Of a stretch of DNA of 45,012 nucleotides, positions 27,088-35,983 are shown in pieces. The stretch is taken from contig CAMIVO010000011.1 of assembly GCA_946401865.1 (NCBI GenBank), positions 1 through 45,012 of the forward strand, given 5' to 3'. Position 1 is the first letter of the stretch; each line of letters starts with the position of its first letter. The notes below the pieces were generated by a model that saw only the letters and a program-made list of their open reading frames with translations, searched no databases and was not told the origin of the DNA. Position numbers and translations under genes: made by a program. The stretch comes from an uncultured Clostridia bacterium. GTDB lineage: Bacteria > Bacillota > Clostridia > TANB77 > CAG-508.

Positions 27088-27116
27088 TTGACATGTTATA
27101 TAACATATATTATAAT
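27088..27116 (+). promoter_or_regulatory. Consensus promoter with palindromic operator in its spacer
   Basis: Perfect TTGACA (27088-27093) and perfect TATAAT (27111-27116), 17-base spacer. A perfect 14-base palindrome ATGTTATATAACAT (27093-27106) fills most of the spacer, where a bound dimer would block polymerase. It drives the 27148 gene. Confidence 0.8.
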
Positions 27117-27147
27117 TATTTAAGAAAAAAAAAGGAGGAAAAAATTA

Positions 27148-28368
27148 ATGGAAAACAAGAAAAGTAAAAAAGGTTTAGTTATTGCAATATGTATTATACT
27201 TATTATAGCATTACTTGCTGGAGGAGCATTTTATTATTTGAAAATCACAGCACCAAAAAATGTTTTTATAAGTAGTATAAGTGCATATATGGATACTGCA
27301 AATGTTGAAAAAGTTAAAGAATTTACACAATTTAATACTACAGTTGCTTTAAGTGGAAAAATAGAAACAACAAATGAAGAAATAGCTGAATATGCAAATA
27401 TCATAAATAATGGAAAAATCACTTTAAATGTACAAACAGATTTAAAAAAGGCTATGGTTGGAGCAGATATAGATTATCAAAATGAAAAACTACTTCAAGC
27501 TAAAGCAGTATATAAAGAAGGGGACAACAATATATATTTATTTGTACAAGATTTATACGACAAATATTTTAGAGTTAAAACAGATAAAAATTTTTCAATT
27601 AATGACAGTTTAAAAACAGAAAATGATGATTTGGATTTAGTAAATCCAACAAAGGCAAAAGAAATTACAAAAGAAACACTAATAAATAATTTAAAAGAAG
27701 AATATTTTTATAAAGAAAATACTGATGGATTAGTTAAAAACACTATGAAACTTACTTTTGCAGAGTTTAAAACACTTTGCACAAATATATTTACAGAATT
27801 AAGAGATAATGAAGAATACATAAATTCTTTTAAGAATCCAGTAAAAGCTAAAGAAGAATACAATAATATAATAAAGAATTTGCCAGATTTATTTGAAGCA
27901 GTTGAAAAGGAAATTGATATAAATACAGTAACTATTGAAATTTCATTATATAATAAATTATTTTCAAGTGAAATTCAAAAATTAGAATATAAAGTTAGTA
28001 TTTCAGAAGACAATGAAGCAAAGATGGTTATAAATAAAGTAAATAACAATACTTATGAATTTTCAGTTGAGATAAAAACAAAAAAAGATGGATTAAAAGT
28101 TACAGCTGAAGCATTTAATGGTTCAATTACAGTTGAGAAAAAAGATGACAAAACTGCAAAAGTTGATATAATTATAGACAATATTCCTGATATTGGAAAA
28201 GTTACATTGAATATGGAAATTAAAAATTCATCAAACATAAATATTGATGATGTAAATACAACAAACAGTGTAGATTTTAATTACTTACCAAACAGCGAAT
28301 TAATGAAAATATATACAAACTTAACTAAAATGAAAATCTATCCGCTTTTTGCCGCATATTTTGAATAA
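27148..28368 (+). CDS. Hypothetical membrane-anchored extracellular protein
   Basis: 406 residues, no family recognised with confidence. After MENKKSKKG a single hydrophobic helix (about 10-31, ending GGAFYYLKI) anchors a large extracytoplasmic domain rich in Lys, Asp, Asn and Glu with alternating beta-like segments and a helical centre. Its pattern of two related halves (ALSGKIETT and later TYEFSVEIKTKKDG) recalls LolA/DUF-type lipid-binding or surface repeat proteins, but this is only an impression. AAAGGAGG precedes the start and the promoter is fully consensus, implying high expression under the control of a repressor. A strong terminator follows. Confidence 0.7.
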   Translation: MENKKSKKGLVIAICIILIIALLAGGAFYYLKITAPKNVFISSISAYMDTANVEKVKEFTQFNTTVALSGKIETTNEEIAEYANIINNGKITLNVQTDLKKAMVGADIDYQNEKLLQAKAVYKEGDNNIYLFVQDLYDKYFRVKTDKNFSINDSLKTENDDLDLVNPTKAKEITKETLINNLKEEYFYKENTDGLVKNTMKLTFAEFKTLCTNIFTELRDNEEYINSFKNPVKAKEEYNNIIKNLPDLFEAVEKEIDINTVTIEISLYNKLFSSEIQKLEYKVSISEDNEAKMVINKVNNNTYEFSVEIKTKKDGLKVTAEAFNGSITVEKKDDKTAKVDIIIDNIPDIGKVTLNMEIKNSSNINIDDVNTTNSVDFNYLPNSELMKIYTNLTKMKIYPLFAAYFE

Positions 28369-28370
28369 TA

Positions 28371-28406
28371 AATAAAGAGATATCTTATTAGGTATCTCTT
28401 TATTTT
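28371..28406 (+). terminator. Rho-independent terminator
   Basis: AATAAAGAGATATC (28371-28384) and GGTATCTCTTTATT (28391-28404) form a 14-bp stem with one G-U pair and a 6-base loop, followed by T's. Confidence 0.85.
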
Positions 28407-28414
28407 AAAATTAC

Positions 28415-28443
28415 TTGCAATTATAGAAAAAAAAATATATAAT
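28415..28443 (+). promoter_or_regulatory. Predicted promoter of pyrC
   Basis: TTGCAA (28415-28420) and perfect TATAAT (28438-28443), 17-base spacer, 30 bases upstream of pyrC. The short leader has no room for a PyrR attenuator. Confidence 0.7.
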
Positions 28444-28472
28444 AATAAAAAAATGTAAAGGAGATTTAAATT

Positions 28473-29756
28473 ATGAAAATTTTACTAAAAAATGCAAGAG
28501 TAATTGATCATAAAAACAAGCTAGATGGAGTAATGGACATACTTATTGAAAATGATAAAATATCTAAAGTTCAAGAAAACTTAAATGATATTGCAGATAA
28601 AGAAATTAATTGTAATGGGTTAATTATAATTCCAGGAATGATAGACATGCACTGCCATTTACGTGAACCTGGTTTTGAACATAAAGAAACAATATTAACA
28701 GGAGCTAAAAGTGCAGTTGCTGGTGGATTTACAACAATTTGCCCAATGCCAAATACAAAACCTGTTCCAGACAATGTAGAAACTTTAAAATATGTTATAG
28801 AAAAAGGAAAAGAAGCAAACTTATGTAATATTTTCCCATTTTCTTCAATAACAAAAGGTGAAAAAGGTGAAGAACTAGTTGATTTTAAAGCTATGAAAGA
28901 TGCAGGAGCAATTGCATTTTCAGATGATGGTATTCCAGTTGTAAATTCTAGAGTTATGAGAGAAGGAATGATAAAGGCAAATGAAGTTGGTTCTTTTACA
29001 TCAGCACATTGTGAAGAAAAATCTGTTGCAAGTGGTGCAATTAATGCAGGACCAATAGCAGAACAATTAGGAGTTGAAGGAGTACTTCCAGAAGCAGAAG
29101 AGATAATGGCAGCTCGTGATATAGTTTTAGCAGAAACAAATAATATTCATGCTCATATTTGTCATATAAGTACAACAACCTCTAAAAATATGATAAGAGA
29201 TGCTAAAAAAAGAGGAGTAAATGTTACTTGCGAAACTTGCCCACATTATTTTTCTTTAACAGTTGAAAAAGTTCTAGAAAAAGGTGTTAATGCAAAAATG
29301 AACCCACCTTTAAGAACAGAAAGAGATAGACTTTCTATTATAGAGGGCTTAAAAGAAGGAACAATAGATGCTATAATCACAGACCATGCACCTCATGCTG
29401 AGGAAGAAAAAGCAAAAGGATTAGCTACAGCTCCAAATGGAATTATAGGATTTGAAACAGCTTTATCATGTGAAATTATGAATTTAATTGATACTGGAGC
29501 TTTAACATATGATGATTTAGTTAGAGTTACATCATATAGACCAGCTGAACTTTTAGGCTTAAATACAAAAGGTGCAATAGAAGCAGGATATGATGCAGAT
29601 TTAACTATATTCGATCCAAATAAAGAATATATTTATACAAAAGATATGGTTGTATCTAAATCAAAAAACTCTCCTTTTATAGATGAAAAGATGAAAGGAA
29701 AAGTTATGTATACTATTGTTGGAGGAAGAATAGTATATAATTCTGTTTCGAAATAA
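28473..29756 (+). CDS. pyrC: Dihydroorotase
   Basis: Zinc-dependent amidohydrolase closing carbamoyl-aspartate to dihydroorotate in pyrimidine synthesis. 427 residues, class I (Gram-positive) type. Metal ligands are in DMHCHLREPG (about 57-66), with the following GFEHKETILTG. AHCEEKS, HICHIST and DHAPHAEEEK supply further ligands and the catalytic Asp. The C-terminal composite domain has DADLTIFDP. AAAGGAG precedes the ATG. No other pyr genes are adjacent. Confidence 0.96.
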   Translation: MKILLKNARVIDHKNKLDGVMDILIENDKISKVQENLNDIADKEINCNGLIIIPGMIDMHCHLREPGFEHKETILTGAKSAVAGGFTTICPMPNTKPVPDNVETLKYVIEKGKEANLCNIFPFSSITKGEKGEELVDFKAMKDAGAIAFSDDGIPVVNSRVMREGMIKANEVGSFTSAHCEEKSVASGAINAGPIAEQLGVEGVLPEAEEIMAARDIVLAETNNIHAHICHISTTTSKNMIRDAKKRGVNVTCETCPHYFSLTVEKVLEKGVNAKMNPPLRTERDRLSIIEGLKEGTIDAIITDHAPHAEEEKAKGLATAPNGIIGFETALSCEIMNLIDTGALTYDDLVRVTSYRPAELLGLNTKGAIEAGYDADLTIFDPNKEYIYTKDMVVSKSKNSPFIDEKMKGKVMYTIVGGRIVYNSVSK

Positions 29757-29797
29757 TATATGAGCTTAAATCCCATTTAATTTTTTGGAGGAAATAT

Positions 29798-30382
29798 ATG
29801 ACGGAAATAACGCTTAATAGATTTGATTTTTTTGGCAGGGAACAAGAGATAGATTTAGATTTAATTACTGATAATGAAAAAATATATAGTGTAATTTTAA
29901 AAAACTTCATTATACAGGATGATTTTATAGTGAGATTAAATACCTGTGAAAATCTAAAAGAGATATGGTTCATAAATTGTATTTTTAATACAAGTATTAT
30001 GTTAAAAAATATTGAAGTTCTTAAATTAGAGAATTGTAATATAGAAAATGCAAGCATATTTAATAAAAGTATAAAAAGATTGTATCTAATAAATTCCGGA
30101 AAAATAGATATAAATGATATTTTACATTTGAATCTAATAACTATCAGATTTGTTAATGAAACTATTGAAAATTTAAATAAAATAGATAATTTTATTAATC
30201 TAGAATATCTATATTTACAAGATATTACTATAAATGAAATAATTAATTATAATAAATTATCCAAATTAAAATTATTAAATCTTGATGGCAGTAAAGTTCA
30301 AGATAGAACAGAGTATTTAAAACAATTTGAAAATACTAATATTGATTTTTCTTTTTTAGATAAAAAGTTGTTGATTAATTAG
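29798..30382 (+). CDS. Leucine-rich-repeat hypothetical protein
   Basis: 194 residues with irregular leucine/isoleucine-rich repeats of about 20 residues (ENLKEIWFINCIF, IEVLKLENCNI, IKRLYLINS, NLEYLYLQDI, LKLLNLDGSKV), consistent with a small cytoplasmic LRR protein. No signal peptide. A strong TTGGAGGAAA site precedes ATG 29798. It is 41 bases after pyrC and 26 before the transglutaminase-like gene. Function unknown; possibly a partner of the following gene. Confidence 0.6.
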   Translation: MTEITLNRFDFFGREQEIDLDLITDNEKIYSVILKNFIIQDDFIVRLNTCENLKEIWFINCIFNTSIMLKNIEVLKLENCNIENASIFNKSIKRLYLINSGKIDINDILHLNLITIRFVNETIENLNKIDNFINLEYLYLQDITINEIINYNKLSKLKLLNLDGSKVQDRTEYLKQFENTNIDFSFLDKKLLIN

Positions 30383-30408
30383 AAGAATGAAAAAGTGAGA
30401 TAATATTT

Positions 30409-31521
30409 ATGAGTGAATTTATAAAATTTGATAATCAAAATTTACAAAATGATTTTGAAAAACATTTAGGAAAAAAGGAGTTAACTATTGAAGATTTTAA
30501 GATAATTAAGAATATATCACTTCAATCAGATACTGATTTAAGTCAACATGATGTAAATTTATTACTTAAAACAATAGACAGTATTGAGTTTTCAGGCTAT
30601 AGTTTTTCAAATATGGTGTTCAAAGGAAATAACAAACCAAAAATTGCATTTAGAGAATGTACCTTCAAAAATTGCTCATTTGATGGCATTATTATAGTAA
30701 CAAACAAGGAGGATGATATAAATTTTGAAAGCGGCGAATTTATAAATACAAGAATTTGCATAGAAATATCTAAGATTGAAGATTTGTTAGAAATAGATAC
30801 CAAACCAAAAGAAGATAATATTTATTGTTTTAAAAAAGAAGATAGTAACCAATATTATTCCAGTGAGGAAATGATAGAAATAAGTAATAAGATTAAAATG
30901 ATAAAAAAAATGATACCAAATAGTATCTCAGAATTTGACAAATTACTTATAATTAGTATTTTACTTAGTTGCAATATGTCATATGATTATAGAGGAGATA
31001 TGGATTCAGAAGAATATAAGCGTTTATCAGATGAAGAAAAATCATATCATTTTAAATTAACTCATTCAATTAAAGGGATATTACAACATGGAATTGGAGT
31101 ATGTGAAGCAATGGCTCTTTCTTTAAGCTTGCTATTAGATGCCATTAACATTAAAAACCGAGTTGTTAAATCCAAAATGCATTATTGGAATCAGATTAAA
31201 ATAGATGGAGAATGGTATAATTATTGCATAACAAATTTAAGGAATTTTTTTCGAGACACTAGAAATGCTTTTATAGAAGAAATCTTTTTAACATCTGATG
31301 AAAAGATTCAAACACTTAATAAAGATGCTTTTGATAACGCAAAAAAAGAATGTAATTACAACTTTCCCTATGATTTGGAAAATCTTAAAAAACGTTGTAA
31401 CTTAATAAAGGAAAGTATGTTTAAATATGGCTTGAACTTGGAGATTGGGAGTCTTAGTAAAGACAATTGTGATGGATTTTGTGAATCAATTGGAATGCAG
31501 TTGTCGTTACTTGATAGATAG
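30409..31521 (+). CDS. Transglutaminase-like (cysteine protease fold) protein
   Basis: 370 residues, cytoplasmic by appearance. Residues 50-120 have pentapeptide-like short repeats (FRECTFKNCSFDGI). The C-terminal half has the transglutaminase core: nucleophile Cys in HGIGVCEAMALSLSLLLDAI (about residue 231) and His in KMHYWNQIKIDGEWYN (about 258). The third triad residue, normally Asp in a WYNxDxT-type motif, is Cys (WYNYCIT). Target unknown. It follows the LRR gene closely. Catalytic status uncertain because of the missing Asp. Confidence 0.7.
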   Translation: MSEFIKFDNQNLQNDFEKHLGKKELTIEDFKIIKNISLQSDTDLSQHDVNLLLKTIDSIEFSGYSFSNMVFKGNNKPKIAFRECTFKNCSFDGIIIVTNKEDDINFESGEFINTRICIEISKIEDLLEIDTKPKEDNIYCFKKEDSNQYYSSEEMIEISNKIKMIKKMIPNSISEFDKLLIISILLSCNMSYDYRGDMDSEEYKRLSDEEKSYHFKLTHSIKGILQHGIGVCEAMALSLSLLLDAINIKNRVVKSKMHYWNQIKIDGEWYNYCITNLRNFFRDTRNAFIEEIFLTSDEKIQTLNKDAFDNAKKECNYNFPYDLENLKKRCNLIKESMFKYGLNLEIGSLSKDNCDGFCESIGMQLSLLDR

Positions 31522-31574
31522 ATTATAAATAATAATTATTTTACAGAAATATTAATTAAAGAAAGGGTGAAAAA

Positions 31575-32729
31575 ATGGAACATAAAATAGTACCAATTAC
31601 AGTATTAACAGGATATTTAGGAGCAGGAAAAACTACTCTTTTAAATCATGTATTAAATAATCAAGAAGGATATAAAGTAGCTGTAATTGTAAATGATATC
31701 GGAGAAGTCAATATTGACGAAAAATTAATAAAAGATGGTGGATTTATTAAAGAAGAGGATAAGGGAAATGTGGTTCCTTTATCAAATGGATGTATTTGTT
31801 GTACATTAAAAGAAGATTTAATGAATCAAATTGTTGATATTCTAAAAACAAGAAAATTTGATTATATTTTAATAGAGGCAAGTGGAATATGTGAACCAAT
31901 GCCAATTGCTCAAACAATAACAATACTATCAGAATCTACTGAACAATATGGATTACCTAAAATTTGTAGACTAGATAATGTTGTTACTGTTGTAGATGCT
32001 TTAAGACTTGCCACAGAATTTGGATGTGGAGAATATTTAGTAAAAGAGGATATTGAGGAAGAAGATATAGAAAATCTTCTAATTCAACAAATAGAATTTT
32101 GTAACACAATTGTATTAAACAAAGTAGATGAAATTGACCCAGAAGATTTAAAAAGAATAAAATTAATAATTCGTGAACTTCAACCTAGTGCAAAAATAAT
32201 TGAAACAAATTATGCAAAAGTTGATGTTAAAGAAATTATAGATACAAATAATTTTGATTTTGAAAAAGTTGCAAATTCAGCAGGTTGGATTAAAGAAATT
32301 GAAAAAGATGAAGATGAAGATGAACATCATCATCACCACCATCATCACAATGATGAAGGAGAGGCAGAAGAATACGGAATTTCAACATTTGTATACACTT
32401 CAAGAAAACCAGTAGATGAAGCAAAATTTGACGAGTTTGCAAAAAATCTTCCAAAAAATGTTATTAGATGTAAAGGTTTAGTTTGGTTTAAGCAAGATGA
32501 TGAAATGAGTTATTTGTTTGAACAAGCAGGAAAACAACTTTCACTTTCAGAGGCAGGATATTGGCTTGCTACAGCACCAAAAGAGGAGCTTGATCAAATG
32601 ATAAAACAAAACCCAGAAATATTAAAAGATTGGGATGAAGAAGTGGGAGACAGAGTTACAAAACTTGTGTTTATAGGTCAAAAAATGGATAAAGAGCAAA
32701 TTTGTGATGAATTAGAAAGGTGTGAGTAA
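31575..32729 (+). CDS. CobW/COG0523-family GTPase metallochaperone with His8 stretch
   Basis: 384 residues. G domain: Walker A GYLGAGKTTLLN (about 13-24), the metal-binding CxCC motif GCICCTLKEDL (about 72-80), ASGICEP, and NKVD for guanine specificity. A run of eight His in an Asp/Glu-rich insert lies near residue 250. A CobW C-terminal domain follows. COG0523 proteins use GTP to deliver Zn or another metal to client enzymes; the His stretch suggests metal buffering. No Zur-box-like site was recognised upstream, so the metal is not assigned. AAAGGGTG precedes the start. Confidence 0.92.
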   Translation: MEHKIVPITVLTGYLGAGKTTLLNHVLNNQEGYKVAVIVNDIGEVNIDEKLIKDGGFIKEEDKGNVVPLSNGCICCTLKEDLMNQIVDILKTRKFDYILIEASGICEPMPIAQTITILSESTEQYGLPKICRLDNVVTVVDALRLATEFGCGEYLVKEDIEEEDIENLLIQQIEFCNTIVLNKVDEIDPEDLKRIKLIIRELQPSAKIIETNYAKVDVKEIIDTNNFDFEKVANSAGWIKEIEKDEDEDEHHHHHHHHNDEGEAEEYGISTFVYTSRKPVDEAKFDEFAKNLPKNVIRCKGLVWFKQDDEMSYLFEQAGKQLSLSEAGYWLATAPKEELDQMIKQNPEILKDWDEEVGDRVTKLVFIGQKMDKEQICDELERCE

Positions 32730-32733
32730 GAGA

Positions 32734-33381
32734 ATGGAGAATGAATTTAAAAATAGTTTGTTTTGGAAAATTCTAAAATTTGGTATAACACTAATTGCAT
32801 CTTGTTTTGTAATACTATGTATATTTGCTATTATGGCAGATGAGAATGGAATAGATACTAAATATAATAAACTAATATTTATTCTTGGTGCTGCTTTAGC
32901 TGTTGCAATAAGTATTATTTCGTCTTATAATAAGATTCAACAGATAAAGGCAAAAATTCCAAAATTAATTGCAGATATTGAATCTGTAAAGAAAATGCGT
33001 GATAGTCTAGTAAATAAAGCTAATAGAGTTGTAGATAAATATATAATTCATGAGAATGATGTAATGAACAATTTTGCAAGTGCAAGAAGTACTAACACAA
33101 AATTAATTAAAGTAAAGAATGCATCAGATTTTAAAACTATAGTGGAAAGTTATCCTGATTTAAAAGCAAACACTGCAATTATGAGACTTTTAGAACAACT
33201 TGAAATATCAGAAAGAACTTTATTAAAAAATCGAACAGATTATACTGAATCGGTTTCAAATTATAATATGCAGATACATTCATTTCCATTTTCTATTTTA
33301 AGAAGATTATTTAAATTAGAGGATATTCAGATTGAAAAAGAAGAGGATGATATTATTTCTGATGAAGAATTAGGAATTTAA
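32734..33381 (+). CDS. LemA-like membrane protein
   Basis: 215 residues from ATG 32734, which is spaced better from AAAGGTG than the in-frame GTG at 32722. Two N-terminal hydrophobic helices (about 10-65) precede a helical domain with the LemA hallmark: YPDLKANTAIMRLLEQLEISERTLLKNRTDYTESVSNYN followed by FPFSILRRLF, separated here into its two recognisable blocks. The start lies 4 bases after the CobW gene stop, implying coupling. Role unknown; LemA proteins are envelope-associated. Confidence 0.78.
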   Translation: MENEFKNSLFWKILKFGITLIASCFVILCIFAIMADENGIDTKYNKLIFILGAALAVAISIISSYNKIQQIKAKIPKLIADIESVKKMRDSLVNKANRVVDKYIIHENDVMNNFASARSTNTKLIKVKNASDFKTIVESYPDLKANTAIMRLLEQLEISERTLLKNRTDYTESVSNYNMQIHSFPFSILRRLFKLEDIQIEKEEDDIISDEELGI

Positions 33382-33391
33382 TAAAAAAAAG

Positions 33392-33420
33392 TTGAAAAAA
33401 TAATAAAATATTGTTATAAT
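33392..33420 (+). promoter_or_regulatory. Predicted promoter of ppaC
   Basis: TTGAAA (33392-33397) and perfect TATAAT (33415-33420), 17-base spacer, 36 bases before the ppaC start. Confidence 0.7.
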
Positions 33421-33456
33421 TAATTCGTTATAAATTAATTAGAAAGGACAAAGAAA

Positions 33457-34377
33457 ATGAACGAAGTAAAAATTTTTGGACACAAAAATCCAGACACAGA
33501 TACAATATTATCAAGCTTAATATTAGAGGGCTTAGAAAAAACACTTGGAGTTTATAATGTTAAAGCTTATAGATTAGGAAACATAAATAAAGAAACAAAA
33601 TATGCATTAGACTATTTTGGAGTAAAAGAGCCAGAATTATTAGAAGAAATAGAAGAAGGAACACCTGTTATGATGGTTGATCATAATGAATTTTCTCAAT
33701 CTGTAAAAGGAATAGAAAATGCAAAAATAATTAGAGTTGTTGATCATCATAAAATTGCAAACTTTGAAACTCATGAGCCATTATTCTATTTAGCTATGCC
33801 TGTTGGATGTACAGCTACAATTTTAAGAGAAATGTTTAAAGTAAGCGGTATTCAAATTGATAAAATAACAGCTGGATTAATGCTTAGCGCGATAATTTCT
33901 GATACATTACTTTTAAAATCACCAACTTGTACTCCAAAAGATATAGAAGTTGCAAATGAACTTGCAAGCATTGCTGAAGTTGATCTAAATACATATGGTT
34001 TAGAGCTATTAAAAGCTGGAACAGATTTAAGTGATTTTACACCAGAACAATTAATAAATATTGATTCAAAACCATTTACAACAAATGGTGTTAAATATCA
34101 AGTAGCACAGGTAAATACTGCGTCAATTGAAGAGGTTATGAAAGGTAAAGCTGAAATTGAAAATGCAATGAATAGCTTTATGCAGTCAAATTCAGTTGAT
34201 TTATTTGTATTTATGATTACAGACATAATAGAAAACAATTCTCAAATTATAGTACTTGGAAAAACTGAAATTGCTGAAAAAGCATTTAATATCAAATTAG
34301 AAAATAATACAGCTTATTTAGAAGGTGTTGTTTCAAGAAAAAAACAAGTTGTGCCAAATATAGATAAAGCAATTTAA
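33457..34377 (+). CDS. ppaC: Manganese-dependent inorganic pyrophosphatase (family II)
   Basis: DHH-superfamily enzyme hydrolysing pyrophosphate. 306 residues, typical. Metal-site motifs: GHKNPDTDT (about 8-16), VDHNE (about 73), and the DHH in VVDHHK (about 95). The C-terminal substrate-binding domain ends with SRKKQVVP, carrying the Arg-Lys-Lys cluster of DHHA2. AGAAAGGA precedes the start. Regulatory CBS domains found in some clostridial versions are absent. Likely co-transcribed with lepB and holB downstream. Confidence 0.96.
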   Translation: MNEVKIFGHKNPDTDTILSSLILEGLEKTLGVYNVKAYRLGNINKETKYALDYFGVKEPELLEEIEEGTPVMMVDHNEFSQSVKGIENAKIIRVVDHHKIANFETHEPLFYLAMPVGCTATILREMFKVSGIQIDKITAGLMLSAIISDTLLLKSPTCTPKDIEVANELASIAEVDLNTYGLELLKAGTDLSDFTPEQLINIDSKPFTTNGVKYQVAQVNTASIEEVMKGKAEIENAMNSFMQSNSVDLFVFMITDIIENNSQIIVLGKTEIAEKAFNIKLENNTAYLEGVVSRKKQVVPNIDKAI

Positions 34378-34401
34378 GATTTTGAAAGGATAAAATTAAC
34401 A

Positions 34402-35055
34402 ATGGAAGAAGAAAAAATAAATAGATTCAAAGATGCATTAGAATGGGTAGTTTGTATAGTAATTGCACTTATAATAGCAATTCTTTTTAGGTATTTTATA
34501 GGAACTCCAACAATAGTGAAACAACCTTCAATGTACCCAACTTTAAAAGAGGATCAAAGATTATGGCTAAATAGATGGAGTAGAACAGTAAAGAAAATGC
34601 CTGAAAAAGGTGATATTATAACCTTTGAGGCTCCTTCTACTTCAGTTCTAACAGAAGAGGAGTTAAAAAAGAATATAGTTGCAAGATATGAAAAGGAACC
34701 TACTAGTTTATTAGGTAAATTTACACATAATGTTCTAGAAATTAATAAAGTAAGTTATATAAAAAGAGTAATTGGACTTCCAGGTGATCATATTGTCATT
34801 TCAGATGGTAAAGTATTTATAAATGACAAAGAGTTCACTGAAAGTTATCTACAACCAGGAGTTGTTACAGATAATGGTAGAGGATATTGTACAGATGTAG
34901 TTGTTCCTCAAAATACAGTATTTGTTATGGGAGACAATAGATCTCAAAGTACAGATTCTAGATGTTTTGGATGTATTCCACTTGAAAAGATTGAAAGTAA
35001 GGTTTGGATACGTATTTGGCCACTTAACTTATTCGGCAAAATAGAAAACAAATGA
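34402..35055 (+). CDS. lepB: Signal peptidase I
   Basis: Membrane serine protease that removes signal peptides of secreted proteins. 217 residues with one N-terminal transmembrane helix (about 14-35). The catalytic Ser is in KQPSMYPTL (about residue 42) and the general-base Lys in YIKRVIGLPGD (about 121). The box E motif is GDNRSQSTDSRCFG. An insert between the first two boxes is longer than in minimal enzymes. GAAAGGAT precedes the ATG. 24 bases after ppaC. Confidence 0.95.
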   Translation: MEEEKINRFKDALEWVVCIVIALIIAILFRYFIGTPTIVKQPSMYPTLKEDQRLWLNRWSRTVKKMPEKGDIITFEAPSTSVLTEEELKKNIVARYEKEPTSLLGKFTHNVLEINKVSYIKRVIGLPGDHIVISDGKVFINDKEFTESYLQPGVVTDNGRGYCTDVVVPQNTVFVMGDNRSQSTDSRCFGCIPLEKIESKVWIRIWPLNLFGKIENK

Positions 35056-35092
35056 AAAACTTTGTCTTACCGTGTTAAAGGAGGGAGAGAAT

Positions 35093-35983
35093 TTGTTTGA
35101 TGGCATTATTGGAAATGAAAAAGTAAAACAAGAGCTATTAAATTCAATTAAATCAAATAAATGCTCTCATAGCTATTTATTTGTTGGAACCTCTGGTATT
35201 GGTAAAAAAATAATTGCACGAGAATTTGCAAAAATGATTTTATGTAATTCAAATGAAAAGTATTGTAATAAATGCAAATCATGTATAGAGTTTGATTCTG
35301 GTAACAATCCAGACTTTTCAGAAATAATACCAGAAGGAGCAAATGTTAAAATTGATCAAATAAGGCAAATGCAAGCAAAAGTATCTGAAGCTCCTATTAT
35401 ATCAGAAAAAAAAGTATATATTATAGATGATGCAGATTTAATGACAAAAGAAGCACAAAACTGTTTATTAAAAACATTAGAAGAACCACCAGAATTTGTT
35501 ACCATAATTTTAGTTGGTTCAAATGAATCTAATTTTTTAAGTACAATTAAATCTAGATGTATTACAATAAAATTTGAAGATATTGCACAAAAAGATATTA
35601 ATAGTTTTTTAAAAGAAAGTTTTCCTCAAGAAAATATACCAGAAAATATTATTGAAGCTGCAAATGGTAGTATTGGAAAAGCAATTCTTTTAAAAGATAA
35701 GCAAGAACTATATACAGCCATTGATAAGATATTTAATAATATTGAAAATATAAGTTTAATAGATGTTTTAAATACAGCAGAAATAATTTATAAATCACAA
35801 GAAGATAAATTTGATATATTAGAATATATTAATATTATTTTATATAAAAAAGCTAAAAATGACATAAGGTATATTAATACAATTAATATAGTAGAAGAAA
35901 CCAAAAAAAGATTAATTGCAAATAGTAATTATAATATGACAATAGATAATTTAATTATAACAATATGGGAGGAGCTACATTGA
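35093..35983 (+). CDS. holB: DNA polymerase III delta' subunit (clamp loader)
   Basis: 296 residues from a TTG start. AAAGGAGG at 35077-35084 is well spaced from TTG 35093, whereas an upstream GTG at 35072 precedes the site. Clamp-loader AAA+ fold: FDGIIGNEKVKQEL, degenerate Walker A GTSGIGKK (about 31), zinc cysteines in CNSNEKYCNKCKSC, KVYIIDDAD, and the SRC-type LLKTLEEPPEF and STIKSRC. It overlaps ricT by 4 bases (TTGA). Together with the dnaE gene 2 kb downstream it supplies part of the replicative polymerase. Confidence 0.93.
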   Translation: MFDGIIGNEKVKQELLNSIKSNKCSHSYLFVGTSGIGKKIIAREFAKMILCNSNEKYCNKCKSCIEFDSGNNPDFSEIIPEGANVKIDQIRQMQAKVSEAPIISEKKVYIIDDADLMTKEAQNCLLKTLEEPPEFVTIILVGSNESNFLSTIKSRCITIKFEDIAQKDINSFLKESFPQENIPENIIEAANGSIGKAILLKDKQELYTAIDKIFNNIENISLIDVLNTAEIIYKSQEDKFDILEYINIILYKKAKNDIRYINTINIVEETKKRLIANSNYNMTIDNLIITIWEELH

